Below are positions 9,683 to 21,060 of a stretch of 64,000 nucleotides of DNA, piece after piece. The notes beneath the pieces are model-generated. The model was not told the origin of the DNA. It worked only from the letters and a program-made list of their open reading frames with translations, and did no database searches. Source of the stretch: Glebionis coronaria (Eukaryota; Streptophyta; Magnoliopsida; Asterales; Asteraceae); contig CM046877.1 of NCBI GenBank assembly GCA_025667525.1, positions 261,551,706 through 261,615,705 on the forward strand, given 5' to 3'. The translations under genes were made by a program, and so were the position numbers. The stretch's first letter is position 1. Each line of letters begins with the position of its first letter.

Positions 9683-11270
9683 CAAATGATGCGCGCCCTT
9701 ATGTGAACCAGTGACATATGTTGGGATTGTCCTAACCTTGGTGGGGCGGCTTACTTAAGTTGCAGCCATGTCAGATTTATTGTCTTTGTTGAAAGAAACA
9801 TAACAGGTCACACTTTGAGGTGTCTTTGTTGAAAGAAACATAATATTCGAGCCTTTCTAAGCGGATTCGATCAGAATTAGGATTATACGTCTCTTGGCGG
9901 GTCAACCTTGTGTGACAACCACGGTTTTGAGGTTCGTCACTTAGTTTTTATTTTGTGCAGATTACTTGCCTTTATGTGTTTATGTGTTAATTGGCGTGTA
10001 TAGAGTGTGGTTTGGATATCGTCTTTAGGTACAGGGTACCTTGTGAGTGAGACGATGTGTGATGTTTTCATGTTCATGAGCTCACAAGGTAGTGACTATG
10101 AAATGACATGGCGTTATTTTAATATTTTATGTGTACGTATATGTATTATAGTAAATCGTATTTTTACGATTTAGGGTTTAGCATTTTGAGGTCTCGGATA
10201 AGGTAATTAGTGACGGGAATATTTTTCGGGATGGTTTTAAGTCATTTAGGACATAGTTATTTAGTTTAATTCATATTTCAAGAGTTTTTATAAAAGTGTA
10301 TATTTTTACGTCTTTTATGGTATACGCGTAAACTGGCTAGTTTTACGGTTTTGAGGTTTTGGATGCTTTAGGAGCTGAAATAAATTAAGTTAAGTTAAGG
10401 TATTATTAATAATATATTAATATAGTAATAAAAAGAAAAAAATATAAAAATATATATAATAGTCGGTTTTGGGACGCAAGAAAGAAAAAGAAAAGGGAAA
10501 AAAAGAAAAAGGGGAAGCGGACTTTTGTAATGGGCCAAGGACTTGTTAGGAAACTATATAAATACTTTTTATTAACCAAAACACTTCATAAAACCCCTGT
10601 AGATCACCTTCAAGTCGGCATCAATGGTGGTTTTATGGTTCTTCATTAATTTTTCTTTTTTCAAAAATTCTAAGGTAAAATCTTCAATACCCATTTTAAT
10701 TAAACTATTTTTAATTCTTTTACAATCAATACATGATGGATCTAGAGTTAGGTTAATTCAGAAATCTGTAATTTAATGGTATGAACATGATTAGAATAAT
10801 TAGGGTTAATAAATATATATGGTGATGGTAATTAATTAGGTTAATTGTGTTAAATTCGTTTTTGAAAACTAGGCAGACTTTTTGGGTCATTCTTTTGATC
10901 ATATCTAGAGTTCTAGACACTTTCATGATGCGATCCAAGTATGCCTATAAAGGTATTTGAGTTGGATTTCGAATGAAAAAACGAGAACTAAATTGGAGAT
11001 CGGGAAGTGGGTCAAAAACATGTTACCTCAATCGGGTGCCAAAACAGTTTTTGGATCGGCCTATTTTCATTTTATGTTTTGAGTTGTTTGGGGTACTTAA
11101 GGTTATAGTTGGACCTTCAAACGAATGTAGGAGTTAGTTTATATATTATAGGAAGGATCTGCATTGGGGCTAAGAATTTGGAATGGGTTAAGACCATCTG
11201 GTCATAACAAACTTTTTATATGTTCAAAACTAGTAAATTCTGGATAGGTGAAAGTATATGTTCTGTCTCA
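9683..11270. other. non-coding flank; possible Ty3 LTR remnant
   Basis: No credible ORF. A stretch beginning TGTGACAACC at 9911 and running to about 11270 looks like the start of a long Ty3/gypsy LTR: AT-rich, with a TATATAAATA box at 10555-10564 and an A/G-rich tract at 10430-10515. If so, element A and its attached fragment sit inside it and the rest continues after 60962. This is weak inference from composition only. Confidence 0.35.
9781..9843. repeat. 23-bp direct repeat
   Basis: A 23-bp sequence starting TGTCTTTGTTGAAAG occurs exactly at 9781-9803 and 9821-9843, 40 bp apart. Meaning unknown. Confidence 0.7.
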
Positions 11271-11771
11271 GCCGATCGGAGGTAAAACGCTACCGATATA
11301 GGACAAATGTCAAAGCCATTCAGTCCGCGTCTATGTTCTGTCTCAAGAAGGTGGTGTTACGATGTACTCAGCAAAGTCGAAGATTCAAAACCACATACTC
11401 ATGCCCAAATACATATTCAACAATCAAGAAAGCAAAAGACTTCTGCAACTCTGATGATCAAAATCTTCCTTATCAATTAATGTAGAGGAATGACCTCTCT
11501 TCAAAGGAGATTGTTAGCAAGCTTTCAAGATGATGCAAAGTATGAGCATGCGGATAAAGACACAAGATCGCAAGATGGCAAAGACAATTCAAGAATGATT
11601 TGAAGATCTCAAGTTTAAAGACAAAGTCGGAAAGACAACGACAAAGGCTAAAAGATCACAGCATGATAGAACAAGCCTACTATTACACGTTCAAGACTCA
11701 TTTATGATGAAATTCTCAATCTCCATTAATCTCCAAATACTAAAGAGGAATGACCTCACATTGGGGGAGAT
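11271..11771 (+). repeat. orphan copy of the A-family 3' internal end, before the A 5' LTR
   Basis: This 500-bp block aligns along its length with 23359-23859, the end of A's internal region up to and including the polypurine tract, at about 95% identity by eye. It sits directly before the A 5' LTR, where unrelated flank is expected. The left end is marked by a repeated TATGTTCTGTCTCA (about 11257-11270 and 11331-11344). It suggests a second A-family unit once lay to the left. Confidence 0.8.
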
Positions 11772-12139
11772 TGTTAGCCTCAAAATATTGAGTCAAACAA
11801 GAATGTTCGGTCATAGGTTTATATTGTAACATTTATTAGAACGTTGTAATAGTTAGTTAATTAGTCGTGGTTCACGGGCTTGGATTTAAGCTACTTAAAG
11901 CCCAAAAGACAAGCCCGGCCCAATTAACAATATATTCCATTAAGGCCACATGCAATCCCGACTATATAAACCTCTCATAGCATGTTAGGAGAGGTTGGAT
12001 CTTTCATTTTTCTTTCAATCTAATATCACCTAGTTTTCTTCACCTTCTCTCTACTTTCTCTCACTACTTTCTCTTTCTAGAAATCATCTATATTTTCATC
12101 TTCAATTCTTGTTAAATCATCTAATATAGTGGGACAACA
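11772..12139 (+). repeat. A 5' LTR
   Basis: 368 bp, TGTT...AACA ends, followed by a degenerate primer site. The start is fixed by homology with B, whose LTR begins at the same TGTTAGCC and is proven by its target duplication. Confidence 0.88.
11963..11996 (+). promoter_or_regulatory. A LTR TATA box with adjoining palindrome
   Basis: TATATAAA at 11963-11970, directly followed by an inverted repeat AACCTCTC...GAGAGGTT (11969-11996). In the 3' LTR copy (24051-24084) the arms are perfect over 11 bp: AACCTCTCCTA and TAGGAGAGGTT with loop GCACGT. Confidence 0.65.
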
Positions 12140-12140
12140 A

Positions 12141-12154
12141 TTTCTATCAATCGC
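12141..12154 (+). promoter_or_regulatory. A primer binding site, degenerate
   Basis: TTTCTATCAATCGC aligns with B's TTTGGTATCAAGAGC at the same place, but several bases that pair with initiator tRNA-Met are changed. It would prime poorly. Confidence 0.6.
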
Positions 12155-12394
12155 CATAGGGTAGATTCGTGTTTAGTTTGTGGTTATTGTTGTTGATTCG
12201 TTTAATTTTATCATCAAATCATCTCGTATCAAAAAAAAATTTGTGTTTTTGAGCTCTAAATCTTCGTACAAATTGCCTACAATGTTGTGGTAGGAATTTG
12301 TGTTAGTCATTTTGGTGATTTTCACGAAAAAATTGGAAGTTTTGGCTTGATTATTGGGTAAACAATTCGTCATATCAAGCTTTTGGTTAGTTCA

Positions 12395-13075
12395 GGTATT
12401 CTGAATAACAGGGTTTCATAAGTCGGAATACAAGGGTTTAGCTTATTCCGAATTGTTTGTCAATTTGGGTATTCCGAATTAGAAACTGGATTCAGGATTA
12501 GCTTAAGTATTTTATTGCGGATTAGCATATACTTTCCTATTCTAAATTAGATTCCTGAGTAGCTTATTTCGGATTAGTTTATTGAGTCATATTCCGAATT
12601 AATATAAATACCGAATTAGCATCAAGCTTCGCATTCCAGATTAGACTCTTGCTTCACAAAGAGGATTACGGATTAAGGATTCCGTATAATGATTGTGGAT
12701 TAAGGATTCCGGATAAGGATTCCGGATAAGGATTCCAGATAAGGATTCTGGATTAAGGATTCCGATTAAGGATTCCGGATAAGGATTCTAGATTAAGGAT
12801 TCCGGATAAGGATTCCGGATTAAGAACTTCCGGATTCAGGATTCCGACTTGTGGATTCCGACTTGTGTATCTCATATAGGATTCCGAATTGTGATTCCGG
12901 ATTAAAACACAAGTGGATTCCGACTTGTGATTCCAAATAGTGATTCCGGATTAAAACATATAGGATTCCGGATTGCTAACACAAGTGGATTCCGACTTGT
13001 TCACTAATGTGCATTCCGACTTATACTACCCTTTTGGACCGAATTCTAATACCAAATATTCCGAATTATTGTTGT
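12395..13075 (+). repeat. A leader array of short ATTCCGGAT-type repeats
   Basis: Between the primer site and gag there are dozens of imperfect copies of a 9-13 bp unit. The densest run is 12650-12840 (units such as AAGGATTCCGGAT); others read ATTCCGAATTA and GATTCCGACTTGTG. Many units are self-complementary (TCCGGA). No ORF is preserved across the array. Confidence 0.8.
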
Positions 13076-13261
13076 GTTATAAAATTCTCAAAAACATGAT
13101 TTTGAAAATCGCGAGTTTTTTTTTGTCTAAGAATTTGTGGTTTCTTACGAAGACATTGTTTAGGGTTTTTCACAACGTTTCTTGAAATCTCAACCACAAC
13201 CTAATCACAACACTATCTAATTACGATCCTTTTTCACTTCAACACTTAACAGTTTATCAAG

Positions 13262-15067
13262 ATGGATTCTACTGCTGGGTATCGTGTTACAATTAATAAC
13301 ATCATGGTGGTCGGTAACAAAGAGAGACCACCAATGCTTATGGCCGGTCGATATGCTCAATGGCAATCACGTTTTCTTTGTTGTCTTGATACAGGATCTA
13401 ATGGTGATGCATTGAGGCAATGTATTAACCATGGACCATATGTTTTCTCCGATATCACCGTTCCTTATGCACCAGCCACGGACACTAGTCCAGAAGTACC
13501 CGCAACCACAAGAAAAGAAACGTTATCTGATCTTACACCAAAGAAGCGTGTTTGGCATGATGCAGAGAAAGAAGTGATTTATATGATTCTATGTGGAATT
13601 GGAGATGATATTTATTCCACTGTTGATGCATGTCCTACGGCACAAGAAATGTGGACGGCTATTGAACGCTTGCAACAAGGAGAATCACTCAACAAGCAAG
13701 ATGTCAAAACAAACTTGTTTTGTAACTTTGGTAAGTTTACTGCATTGGATGGAGAATTAATTGAGTCTTATTATTCAAGATTCTACAAGATGATGAATGT
13801 TATGACAAGAAACAACTTGGAGGTCTCCACCATGCAAGTCAATGTGCAATTTCTATAGCAACTTCAACCAGAGTGGACACATTTTGTTACTTTTGTGAAA
13901 GAACAGAAGCAGTTAGACAAGGTAAACTATCACACTCTATTTGATATGTTGAAACAATTTCAGCATGAAGCACATGAAATTATAGCTAAACGTATTGCAA
14001 AGACGGCTAATCCACTTGCTTTAGTTTCTACCACTCAACACGCCCAAGATCATCGATCTCGTTCTCCAAAGTCATACTCCATTTAATCATCCTCACCGCG
14101 ATATTCTACCTCATCCAAGTCTTCATCATCTACAAGATGACGCGGTAAAGAAGCAAGAGCACCATCACCACCATCTGAGTCAACATCTGAAGAGGATAGT
14201 GATGAAGATCAAGCTCAGAAGGATCGGGAAATGAAACAACAAATTGCTTTCATTATGAAAACCTACAAGAAAATTTTCAAACCAACCAACAACAATCTTC
14301 GAACATCATCTAACACAAAGAACCAATATTTTGAGAGTCCTCCAAGGTATAACACACGTCGACGTGGTGAAAGTCCTTCTAGGTATGATCGACTTAATCC
14401 AACACATGTTTAGGGTTCTCCAAGGTATGATCGACAAACTGCCAAGTATGATACTCAGAGGATTGTTGCTGCTACTGGAAATAGGGAAACTGTTGGAACT
14501 CAAGTGTTTTAACAAAGTGGGATTCAGTGTTATAATTTCCAAGTTTATGGGCATATGGCAAAGGAATGCAGAAAGCCGAAACGGGTTAGGGACTCTAGCT
14601 ATAATAAGGAAAAGATGTTGCTATGCAAGAAGAAGGAAGCAGGGGTCAAATTGTCGGCTGAGAAAGGAGCAATGCTTGATGACACTGACGATGAAGCCTC
14701 CGACCAAGAACTAGAAGCACATTACTCGTACATGGCAAAGGTTGAAGAAGTTCTCAAAGTCACTAAAAATGACAATGGCCCTATCTTTGATACTGAGCCA
14801 CGCGATAAGGTACACACCACTAACGAATATAGTGTGTTTGGTGATATTTATGAGCATAGTGACCTACCCAATGCCATTACTGACACATGTATGATGGAAA
14901 CTGTTGATAGTAATACCACACCTGATTCATCAGACATATGCAATAATGAGTCTAAGGATGATCAACATGCAAATGAGTATGATGAAGAAGAACGTTTACA
15001 AAAAGATGTCAAAAAAACTAGAAAGAGTCAAAAGGAATTAAAAAAGGCAAACGCTACGCTCACTTAA
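13262..15067 (+). pseudogene. gag: A gag, N-terminal and capsid part
   Basis: Starts MDSTAGYRVTINN. One reading frame from 13262 to 15067 is broken by stops at 13856-13858, 14084-14086, about 14138, 14411-14413 and about 14509. Capsid-like blocks: GRYAQWQSRFL, DDIYSTVDACPTAQEMW, LQQGESLNKQDVKTNLF, ESYYSRFYKMMN. The zinc knuckle reads CYNFQVYGHMAKEC: the second Cys is Phe. An acidic region (DDTDDEASDQELEAHYSYMAKVEEV) and a K/E-rich coiled coil follow. Confidence 0.85.
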
Positions 15068-15267
15068 AATTTTGAAGAATGCAAAGCTGCACTAATCACA
15101 TCTAGTGAGACCATTGAACGTTATAAAGATGAGCTTCTTCAGAAAACCAAAGAGCTTGAGGGGTACAAGGGTAGTGCGTTAAAAGTCAAAAGGACGATTT
15201 AAAAAATAAATATAACACAACTCTTGAGTTATTAGCCAAAGAGAAGCGTCAATATAATGTTTTTTTA
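15068..15267 (+). pseudogene. A gag, frameshift zone
   Basis: Coiled-coil coding sequence continues but the frame changes near 15180-15200, in an A-rich stretch after GCGTTAAAAG. Upstream the gag frame is that of 13262; downstream it is that of 15268. Confidence 0.6.
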
Positions 15268-16995
15268 ATGGATGAACGTCAAAAAACGTACCTTGATACC
15301 ACCAAAGTTAACGAACTTGAACAAAGGCTTTCAATGAATAACACCGACTCTGCTAAAATTCTTGAGGTTAAGAAACAGGAGGTTGAAACGATAAAACAAG
15401 ATTTCAAAAGTCGACATGAAAAAGATACTGAAAAAGTATCAACACTAGAAGAACAAGTCGAATTTTTGAAGAAAGTTGTTTATAAAACGCATAAATCTAT
15501 TCAAACGGTTAGAATGATAGCACATTCGTCGATGTTTAACGGTCAAGATAGCTTTGCAAGTCCTGAGTACCTTGCCTAAGCTCAAGCTGCGAACCCGCGA
15601 CTTTATTTGGATGAGTCTGAATGGACCGATCCTAAATGTCCTCTTGTTAGGCTAGATAATGAAGAGACATCCCTTTGGGAAGATGAGAGTAGATCACCAG
15701 TTAATAAAGAGTTTGTGAAACCATATAATTATGCTTATGAAAACAGTCTTTATGGTCTTTTCTCTCCACAAAAACAGAAGTCTCGTGAGCAATTGTTTTT
15801 CGAAAGCAAACAAAGAAGAATTCAATGGAAGAAAGTTTTTGCCACTAAGACAACAAACGTTTCTAAATTTATCAACTACTTGCCCCTTGATGCTTCTAAA
15901 AGCAAGAGTAGGCAGACATTTGGGTTTCTTCAACATTACATTGATAATATTAAATCCATTGTTGACAATGAATGGAAACAACAAGAAAATGACGAGTGGA
16001 AAAAACTAATTCCTTAAGATATAACTGTGCTTGTCAAACAAATCTTAATACCGAACACGACCACATTAAAAGAAAATGTTCTTGAATTTGAAAGATTAAT
16101 TCGATATGAAATGTTTGATGATTTAAAATATGTTGAGTCTATTGAGAAAGAAATTGATGATCTTAAAAGGGACAAGTCCTTCTTTTCTGATGAATTTGAT
16201 TTAGTCTTGCAAGAATGTCTCTCACAAGATATTATGTGTGCTTATTTTACATCTTGTGCTGATATAGATGAATATTCTGAAGTTGCATGCAAATATCTTG
16301 ATAAGATCAAAGAGTGTCAACATCTTGAAACTGAGCTTTCGAAACGTAAATAAAATGTTGATAAAAAGGCTTTTATGCTACTTCAACACCGATGTGATTT
16401 CCTTCAAAAACGTTGTCATGATCTTGAACTTGCTTTGCAAAAACACGTCGGTAGTTTTTCGAACGATAACACCTTGCAAGAAAAACTTTCCACAATGTTA
16501 CGAGAAATGAATGAAAAGAGTTTAGAAATTACGGATTTAAAAGCTCAGTTACAAGAAAGGGACATAACGATAGCCAAGTTGAAGAAACTTGTTGCTAAGT
16601 TGGATGGGAAAGTTGTGGAACCTAATGTTAAGAAACATGTTGTTAGACAACCCAATGCCCATAAAGTGAATAGATCCTCTATCTTGGGAAACCCATATGC
16701 TTTCTTAAATTCCTCGTTTGCAAAACCCGTGTTTCCCCCCAAGATGGATGGAAAGGAAAGGTTTCCACAGACCCAACCCATAAGGAATACTCAAGCACCA
16801 AGCGTTAAGCACAATAATGTGATTAAACCAGGGATGTATAGATTGGTCACTAAACCCACACACAACAATGAATGTCAATTGTCTCAGACTTCTAGAAACA
16901 CTAATAGACGTGTGTCTTTTACTACAGGACTAGTCCCTACTGCTAGTGTTATCCGGCCTCAGCTGAAGAGCACTCGAAGGAATGAAAAGGTTTAG
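15268..16995 (+). pseudogene. gag: A gag, long coiled-coil linker
   Basis: One frame from 15268 to 16995 with stops at 15577-15579, 16015-16017, 16351-16353 and 16993-16995. Most of it is charged coiled coil (for example DAKILEVKKQEVETIKQDF and the block LKAQLQERDITIAKLKKLVAKL), ending in a basic segment with PGMYRLVTKPTH and RRVSFTTGLVP. This linker makes gag unusually long for copia, and B has the same blocks. Its role is unknown; oligomerisation is a guess. Confidence 0.75.
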
Positions 16996-17126
16996 CAAAA
17001 CAAGAGTCAAGCGAAGATGAAGAAAGTAGAAGATCACCCTAGGATTTTAAATGTTTCTAAGAATAAAACGTCTTTAATCGCATGTAATGACGATTTGAAT
17101 TATTCGACTTTGAATGTTAAGTTTGT

Positions 17127-17630
17127 TTGTGTGAAATGTTGAAAATGTGCCATGCTAATCATTCTATGTGTGCTTCGAATAATGTCAAAGGCGTGGATAC
17201 TAGAACTAAGAAGCAACTTGCGATGCCTATTAGTGCTAGAAAACCCAAACGCAAAATGAACCATTCTGGTGCAACCGCCCTTAAAAAAAGTAATGCATCA
17301 GACTCCACCACTAAGACCACTAGAAGCCAAATCAGGCAACTATATGAGTCTGTTAGCAAATCTCGGAAATGGTGGTTTGCTAATCAATGTCCTCTAGGAC
17401 ATAAATGGGTGCCTAAGGTTAAGAAAGAAAACGTGACAACGAGTGTTAGTGTGCCTTTAAGTGTTACTACTAGGGAAACTAATGATTCGGAAATCACAAC
17501 TAACATGGAATCCAATTTAGCAAATTCTCCATCGTGCTCTAATTCTTCTGTAGGCGATAAAAATAATTCTCTTCATAGTGGACTCCGGATGCACCAAGCA
17601 CATGATGGAGAATCTCAAGCTTCTAATTAA
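17127..17630 (+). pseudogene. gag: A gag C-terminal segment, overlaps protease frame
   Basis: 167 residues. Begins in a Cys/His-rich patch (CVKC, then a stop, KC, CHANHSMC) that may be a second zinc finger, followed by basic sequence with a KKSNASDSTTKTTRSQIR block. It ends QAHDGESQASN-stop at 17628-17630 and overlaps the protease-integrase frame, which is +1 relative to it, by about 53 bp. B has the same overlap and the same ending. Confidence 0.7.
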
Positions 17631-18030
17631 CTTCGTAGAGAAGTTCCTGTGTACGGTCCGATTCGGAAATGGCCAATTTTCACCGATCCTAGGCTATGGA
17701 GATTTGGTTCAGGGGAATATAACGATCAAAAGGGTATACTACGTCGAAGGAATCAATCACAATCTTTTCTTGGTTGGTCAATTTTGTGATGCAGATTTGG
17801 AGGTTGCTTTTAGAAAGAAGACATGTTTTGTTCGTGATTATGATGGGAATGACTTACTCACTGGTTCACGGGTACAGATCTTTACACAATCTGACTTCAA
17901 GACACAACTTCTACAACTCCAATATGTTGCATGGTTAAAGCTTCATCGACTCAGGCATGGTTATGGCATCAACATCTATCTCATCTCATTTTTGATACCA
18001 TCAACTTGCTTTCCAAGAAAGTTATTGTGA
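17578..18030 (+). pseudogene. pol: A protease and pre-integrase region
   Basis: Opens with VDSGCTKHMMENL (aspartic protease DSG box), then LGYGDLVQGNITIKRVYYVEG and NLFLVGQFCDADLEVAF, the conserved copia pre-integrase blocks. The first codon at 17578 is GTG; B has ATG at the equivalent site. The frame is lost after DLLTGSR, where one G of a GG run appears deleted near 17872, and the remaining residues to 18030 are out of frame. Confidence 0.82.
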
Positions 18031-19120
18031 GAGACCTTCCAAGCTTGAAATTCTTCAAGGATCATCTTTGTTCTTCTTGTGAGCTTTGTAAAGCTAAACG
18101 GAGTACTTTCAAGACAAAGACTACACCAAGCTATAAAGGACGGTTAGATCTTCTTCATATTGATTTGTGTGGTCCCATGCGTGTTCAAAGTATCAATGGG
18201 AAGAAATAAATTATGGTAATTGTCGATGATTACTCAAGGTACTCATGGACTTTCTTCTTGAGATCCAAGGATGAAACACCCGAAGTTCTCATCAACTTCC
18301 TTAAGCAGATACAACGTGGTCTTCAAGATCAAGTAAAAGTGGTACGTACTGACAGAGACACATAATTCCTGAATTCAACTCTGAAGAACTTTTTTGAAGC
18401 CGAAGGGATTGAACATGAAACATCCATTGCTCGAACACCTGAACAAAACGACGTTGTTGAAAGACGAAATCGTACTTTGGTTGAGGCTGCTCGAACATTA
18501 TTATCCGCTTCAAAACATCCACTATTCTTTTGGGCCGAAGTTGTGTCAACCGCATGCTACACACAAAACCGATCCTTAATTATTCCAAGACACGAAAAGA
18601 CACTATATCACATAATTCATGATCACAAACCTTCACTCAAACACCTTCACGTTTTTTGTTGTACGTATTACATAATCCGAGATGGTGAAAATCTAGATAA
18701 GATGGAAGAGAAAGGTGATGCATGTATTCTAGTGGGATATGAAACTCAGTCTAAGGGATATCGAGTTTACAACAAGAGAACAAAATTGATCATAGAAACT
18801 ATTCATGTTAGATTTGATGAGTTGGAAGAAATGGCACTTGAACGAAGTAGTTTAAGTCCCGATCCACAACGACAAACGACTTCCGTTCACAAACGCACGG
18901 AACTTGGAACTCAAGACCACCGCAATGAACCGTCAAGTTCAAAGCTGGTTCCAGAAAGTGTTCCAAGAGCTGATATGACAGTGCACACGACAATTGAAGA
19001 GTTGGAAATGTTATATGGACCAATATATGATGAATATTTCATGGGGCAGAAACAAGTTGTATCGATGTCTTCCGCTGTCACTCATGATAAGAATGATGAT
19101 ACCGATCATCCTCAACAAAA
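17931..19120 (+). pseudogene. pol: A integrase and following linker
   Basis: HHCC finger complete (LWHQHLSH and LCSSCELCKAKR). Core Asp in HIDLCGPM. A stop at 18207-18209 falls after SINGKK. The second core Asp is in VVRTDRDT and is followed by TAA at 18363-18365 in place of the conserved Glu. The third catalytic residue lies in DVVERRNRTLVEAART. The C-terminal region LVGYETQSKGYRVYNKRT is present, then a poorly conserved linker whose frame is lost near 19120. Confidence 0.85.
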
Positions 19121-19521
19121 GGATACAACTTATCTACTTCAACACGGGTTGCTGCAGATTTACCTCCTCAGAATATCTCTTCTACGATCGATCCTACAAC
19201 ATCCACAACTACTGCCATTGTTCCAGGGAACACAAATCAACCAGACCAGACATTAATGACGAAGACGACTTTATCAACCCATTTGGTACACCAGTACACG
19301 AAAATAGAGAGTATTCTACTCGCCATGTTGATCCGTCAAATATGCATACGTTCTATCAACGTCATCCTTCAACACATCATTGGACCCGAGATCATCCTTT
19401 GGTTCAAGTTTTGGAAACCCTTCACAACCTGTTCGTACAAGAATACAACTTGATACCGATAGTGATGTTTGTGTGTTCTCACTCACTGTGAGTACAGCTA
19501 CCAACAAATATCAAAGAAGCC

Positions 19522-20529
19522 TTGGCAGATCATGCTTGGACTGAATCGATGACGGATGAACTTCAACAATTTGAAAGACTTAAAGTCTGGGAACTTGTTG
19601 ACAGACCATACGAGGTAACACCATTAAATCTTCGATGGATCTGGAAAAACAAGATGGATGAAGAAAACACGATCATCAAGCATAAATCTAGGATAGTGGC
19701 GAAAGGGTATGGTCAGAAAGAGGGTATTGATTTTGAAGAATCATTTGCACCAGTGGCTCGTATGGAAGCGGTCAAGATTTTACTTGCTTATGTTGCACAT
19801 AAGGGATTCATCGTTTATCAAATGGACGTAAAGATGGCGTTTCTTAACGGTCCTTTGAAGGAAGAAGTTTATGTCACACAGCCGGAAGGATTCGTTAATC
19901 CTCATTATCCTGACAAGGTGTATCGTCTCCACAAAGCACTTTATGGACTCAAGCAAGCTCCAAGGGCGTGGTACGACGAGCTCTCGAAATTTCTGGTACC
20001 CAAAGGTTTCTCAAAAGGTTCCATTGATCTAACTTTGTTCATATATAAATCTGGGGATGACATTTTGCTTGTGCATATTTATATTGATGATATTATTTTC
20101 GGGTCTACAAACCTAAAACTTTCAAAATGGTTTGAAAAATTAATGCACAGCAAACTTGAAATGTCAATGATGGGCGAACTAAAATTCTTTCTAAGAATTC
20201 AAGTTCACCAATCCCCACGTGGTATCTTTATTAACCAAGCTAAGTATCGTCACGAGATAATCAAAAAGTATGGTATGACCTCATGTGACCCAGTTAGGAC
20301 ACCATTATATAACACATCCTTAGATGCTTACTTGGAGGGATTACCCATTGATCAAATGAGATATCGTTCAATGATCGGGTCCCTCATGTACTTGACAGCA
20401 AGCAGACCTGATATTCATCAAGCTACATGCTATTGTGCACGATATCAAGCACGACCCACTGAAAAGCACCTCAAGGAGGTTAAACGGATCTTTCGGTACC
20501 TTAAGAATACCATTTACACGGGACTCTAG
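19522..20529 (+). pseudogene. pol: A reverse transcriptase, intact core
   Basis: 335 residues without interruption. Blocks in order: [66 protein letters not shown] (first catalytic Asp), [26 protein letters not shown] (YIDD catalytic box), [43 protein letters not shown]. It stops at TAG 20527-20529, which replaces the Trp of the LWYP motif, and the frame continues into RNase H. It is the best preserved RT in the window. Confidence 0.9.
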
Positions 20530-21060
20530 TATCCGAGGGAAACCGGCTTCTTTCTAACGGCCTATTCAGATTCTGATCATGCACGGTGTCTTGATACTCG
20601 AAAAAGTACTTCTGGTGGTGCACAATTTCTAGGTCAAGATAAGCTTGTAGGATGGTCTTCCAAGAAGCAGGATTGTACGTCACTTTCATCAGCCGAAGCG
20701 GAGTATGTGTCTCTATCTACGTGTTGTGCTCAAGTTCTTTGGATGAGAACACAACTCACGGATTATGGCTTCCACTTTGATAAAGTACCTATGTACTGTG
20801 ACTCAAAGTCGACCATAGCCATCTCCTTCAATCCGGTACTGCATTCCCACACGAAGCACATTGATGTCAGATATCACTTCATAAAGGTACAATTTGAACG
20901 CGGAATCGTTGAATTATACTTTGTCGGAACGGATTATCAGTTAGACGACTTGTTCACGAAAGCTCTATCGAAATGTAGGTTTGAGTACCTAGTTAGGCAA
21001 ATTGGTATGAGATTTTTTACTCCAGCAGACCTGGAGATTCTGGCAAAGGTACCTACTTGA
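20530..21060 (+). pseudogene. pol: A RNase H
   Basis: Same frame as RT after the amber codon. AYSDSDHARCLDTRKST (first catalytic Asp; the usual Gly after DHA is Arg), SSAEAEYVSLS (Glu), MYCDSKSTIAI (Asp), [35 protein letters not shown]. Natural stop TGA at 21058-21060. Confidence 0.88.

Noticed and set aside
11514..12139. Longer 5' LTR of A starting at the upstream TGTTAGC
   Set aside because: B, the sister family, has the same upstream TGTTAGC, yet its LTR is fixed at the downstream site by its GGATC target duplication; homology also extends beyond 11514 to 11271.
12395..13075. CRISPR-like array in the A leader
   Set aside because: Units are 9-13 bp, imperfect and without unique spacers of constant length, in a plant retrotransposon leader.
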